A stretch of 64,000 bases of DNA from Fodinicurvata sediminis DSM 21159 (GTDB taxonomy: Bacteria; Pseudomonadota; Alphaproteobacteria; Kiloniellales; DSM-21159). Below the pieces are notes generated by a model. The model saw nothing but the letters and a program-made list of their open reading frames with translations, was not told the DNA's origin and ran no database searches. Made by a program: the position numbers and the translations under genes. Below are positions 63,639 through 64,000 of this stretch, piece after piece; within the stretch, counting starts at the first letter, position 1; each line of letters begins with the position of its first letter. The DNA is taken from positions 124,001-188,000 of the forward strand of contig NZ_ATVH01000018.1 in NCBI RefSeq assembly GCF_000420625.1, read 5' to 3'.

Positions 63639-64000
63639 ATGCTCTATCGGTTATACGAATTTCAGCAGACGGCGCTTCTGCCGTGGCGACTGGCAGGTGA
63701 AGTGACCCGCGAGTTGCTCAGCAATCCCTTCCTGCCGGCATCTTACACGCATGCGGGCAAGTCGATGGTGGCAGGACTGGAAATATTTGATGACGCCGTC
63801 CGGCAGCGGCCGCGGCCGGATTGGCGCATCGAGAGCGTTACAGTCGAAGGCCAAAAGCATAGGGTACATCGTGAGTGCATCCTGGACCGTCCATTCTGCC
63901 ACTTGCAGCGTTTCCGTCGCGAAGACGCTGATGATGGCGAATTGCCAAAGGTCCTGCTGGTCGCGCCCTTATCCGGGCACTATGCCACTTTGTTGAGGGG
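63639..64000 (+). CDS. phaZ: Intracellular poly(3-hydroxybutyrate) depolymerase, N-terminal part
   Basis: The first 120 residues of a gene that runs past the window end. ATG 63639 is preceded by AGGGGC. MLYRLYEFQQTALLPWRLAG and the later NPFLPASYTHAGKSMVAGLEIFDDA match the N-terminal domain of intracellular PhaZ, and VLLVAPLSGHYATLLRG is the start of the alpha/beta-hydrolase core. It would break down stored PHB granules; the catalytic serine lies outside the window. It is preceded by about 200 bases with no other gene. Confidence 0.85.
   Translation, partial: MLYRLYEFQQTALLPWRLAGEVTRELLSNPFLPASYTHAGKSMVAGLEIFDDAVRQRPRPDWRIESVTVEGQKHRVHRECILDRPFCHLQRFRREDADDGELPKVLLVAPLSGHYATLLR

Noticed and set aside
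1-64000. Mobile element, prophage, CRISPR or defence island
   Set aside because: No transposase, integrase, phage structural, Cas or restriction genes, no direct-repeat array and no compositional break were seen.

Overview
The window looks like a chromosomal segment of an alphaproteobacterium, most likely a Rhodospirillales-like or Rhodovibrionales-like lineage. This is inferred from gene content and order: DUF2948, UPF0262, DUF1150 and DUF6134 families, a short-form HisG, the lptC-lptA-lptB-rpoN-hpf-ptsN order, a complex I NDUFA9-like reductase and an intracellular PHB depolymerase. Base composition is fairly high in G+C and even throughout. I see no insertion sequence, prophage, CRISPR array, tRNA or rRNA gene.

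Layout. 1-3236: a flippase-like membrane protein (cut by the window edge) and a large membrane protein fusing a degenerate metallophosphoesterase domain to a GT4 glycosyltransferase. 3247-7245 (minus): an EamA transporter and a six-heme secreted cytochrome c. 7571-20092: a nearly complete Tad (Flp) pilus locus: pilin, terminator, vWA-type TadG, CpaA-B-C-D-E-F, TadB and TadC on the plus strand, then TadD and two TadE-like pseudopilins on the minus strand. 20254-29367: housekeeping genes (serS, murA, hisG, hisD, LMW phosphatase, NDUFA9-like reductase, RNase D). 29528-35679: a lipopolysaccharide and nitrogen-regulation block (kdsD, lptCAB, rpoN, hpf, ptsN).

35754-47870: a small heat-shock gene with DUF1150, then a cobalamin locus. 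The plus-strand run starts with a sequence strongly resembling a cobalamin riboswitch, followed by a HupE/UreJ-family transporter and cbiX, cobH, cobL, cobI, cbiG-cbiH and cobM. cobK-cbiD lie on the opposite strand and cobA-cbiA close the locus. CbiX, CbiG and CbiD together indicate the early-cobalt (oxygen-independent) corrin route. Every step from uroporphyrinogen III to cobyrinate a,c-diamide is encoded here except the precorrin-2 dehydrogenase. 48104-53858: a peptide/nickel-type ABC importer. 53980-58380: a DegP-type protease, an OmpR-type two-component system and a second small heat-shock protein, together suggesting an envelope or protein-quality stress cluster. 58694-63436: a branched-chain amino acid or amide-type ABC importer with a Tat-exported binding protein. 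63639 to the end: the start of a PHB depolymerase.

Most noteworthy signals: ROSE-like RNA-thermometer hairpins before both hsp20 genes, each downstream of a heat-shock-type promoter candidate; the riboswitch that appears to place a HupE-family transporter in the B12 regulon; a metallophosphoesterase-like domain lacking all recognisable metal ligands and fused to a glycosyltransferase; and a TadE-like pseudopilin carrying two calcium-loop-like motifs. I found no wholly new multi-gene defence or mobile system. All functional assignments rest on reading the translations, without database searches.
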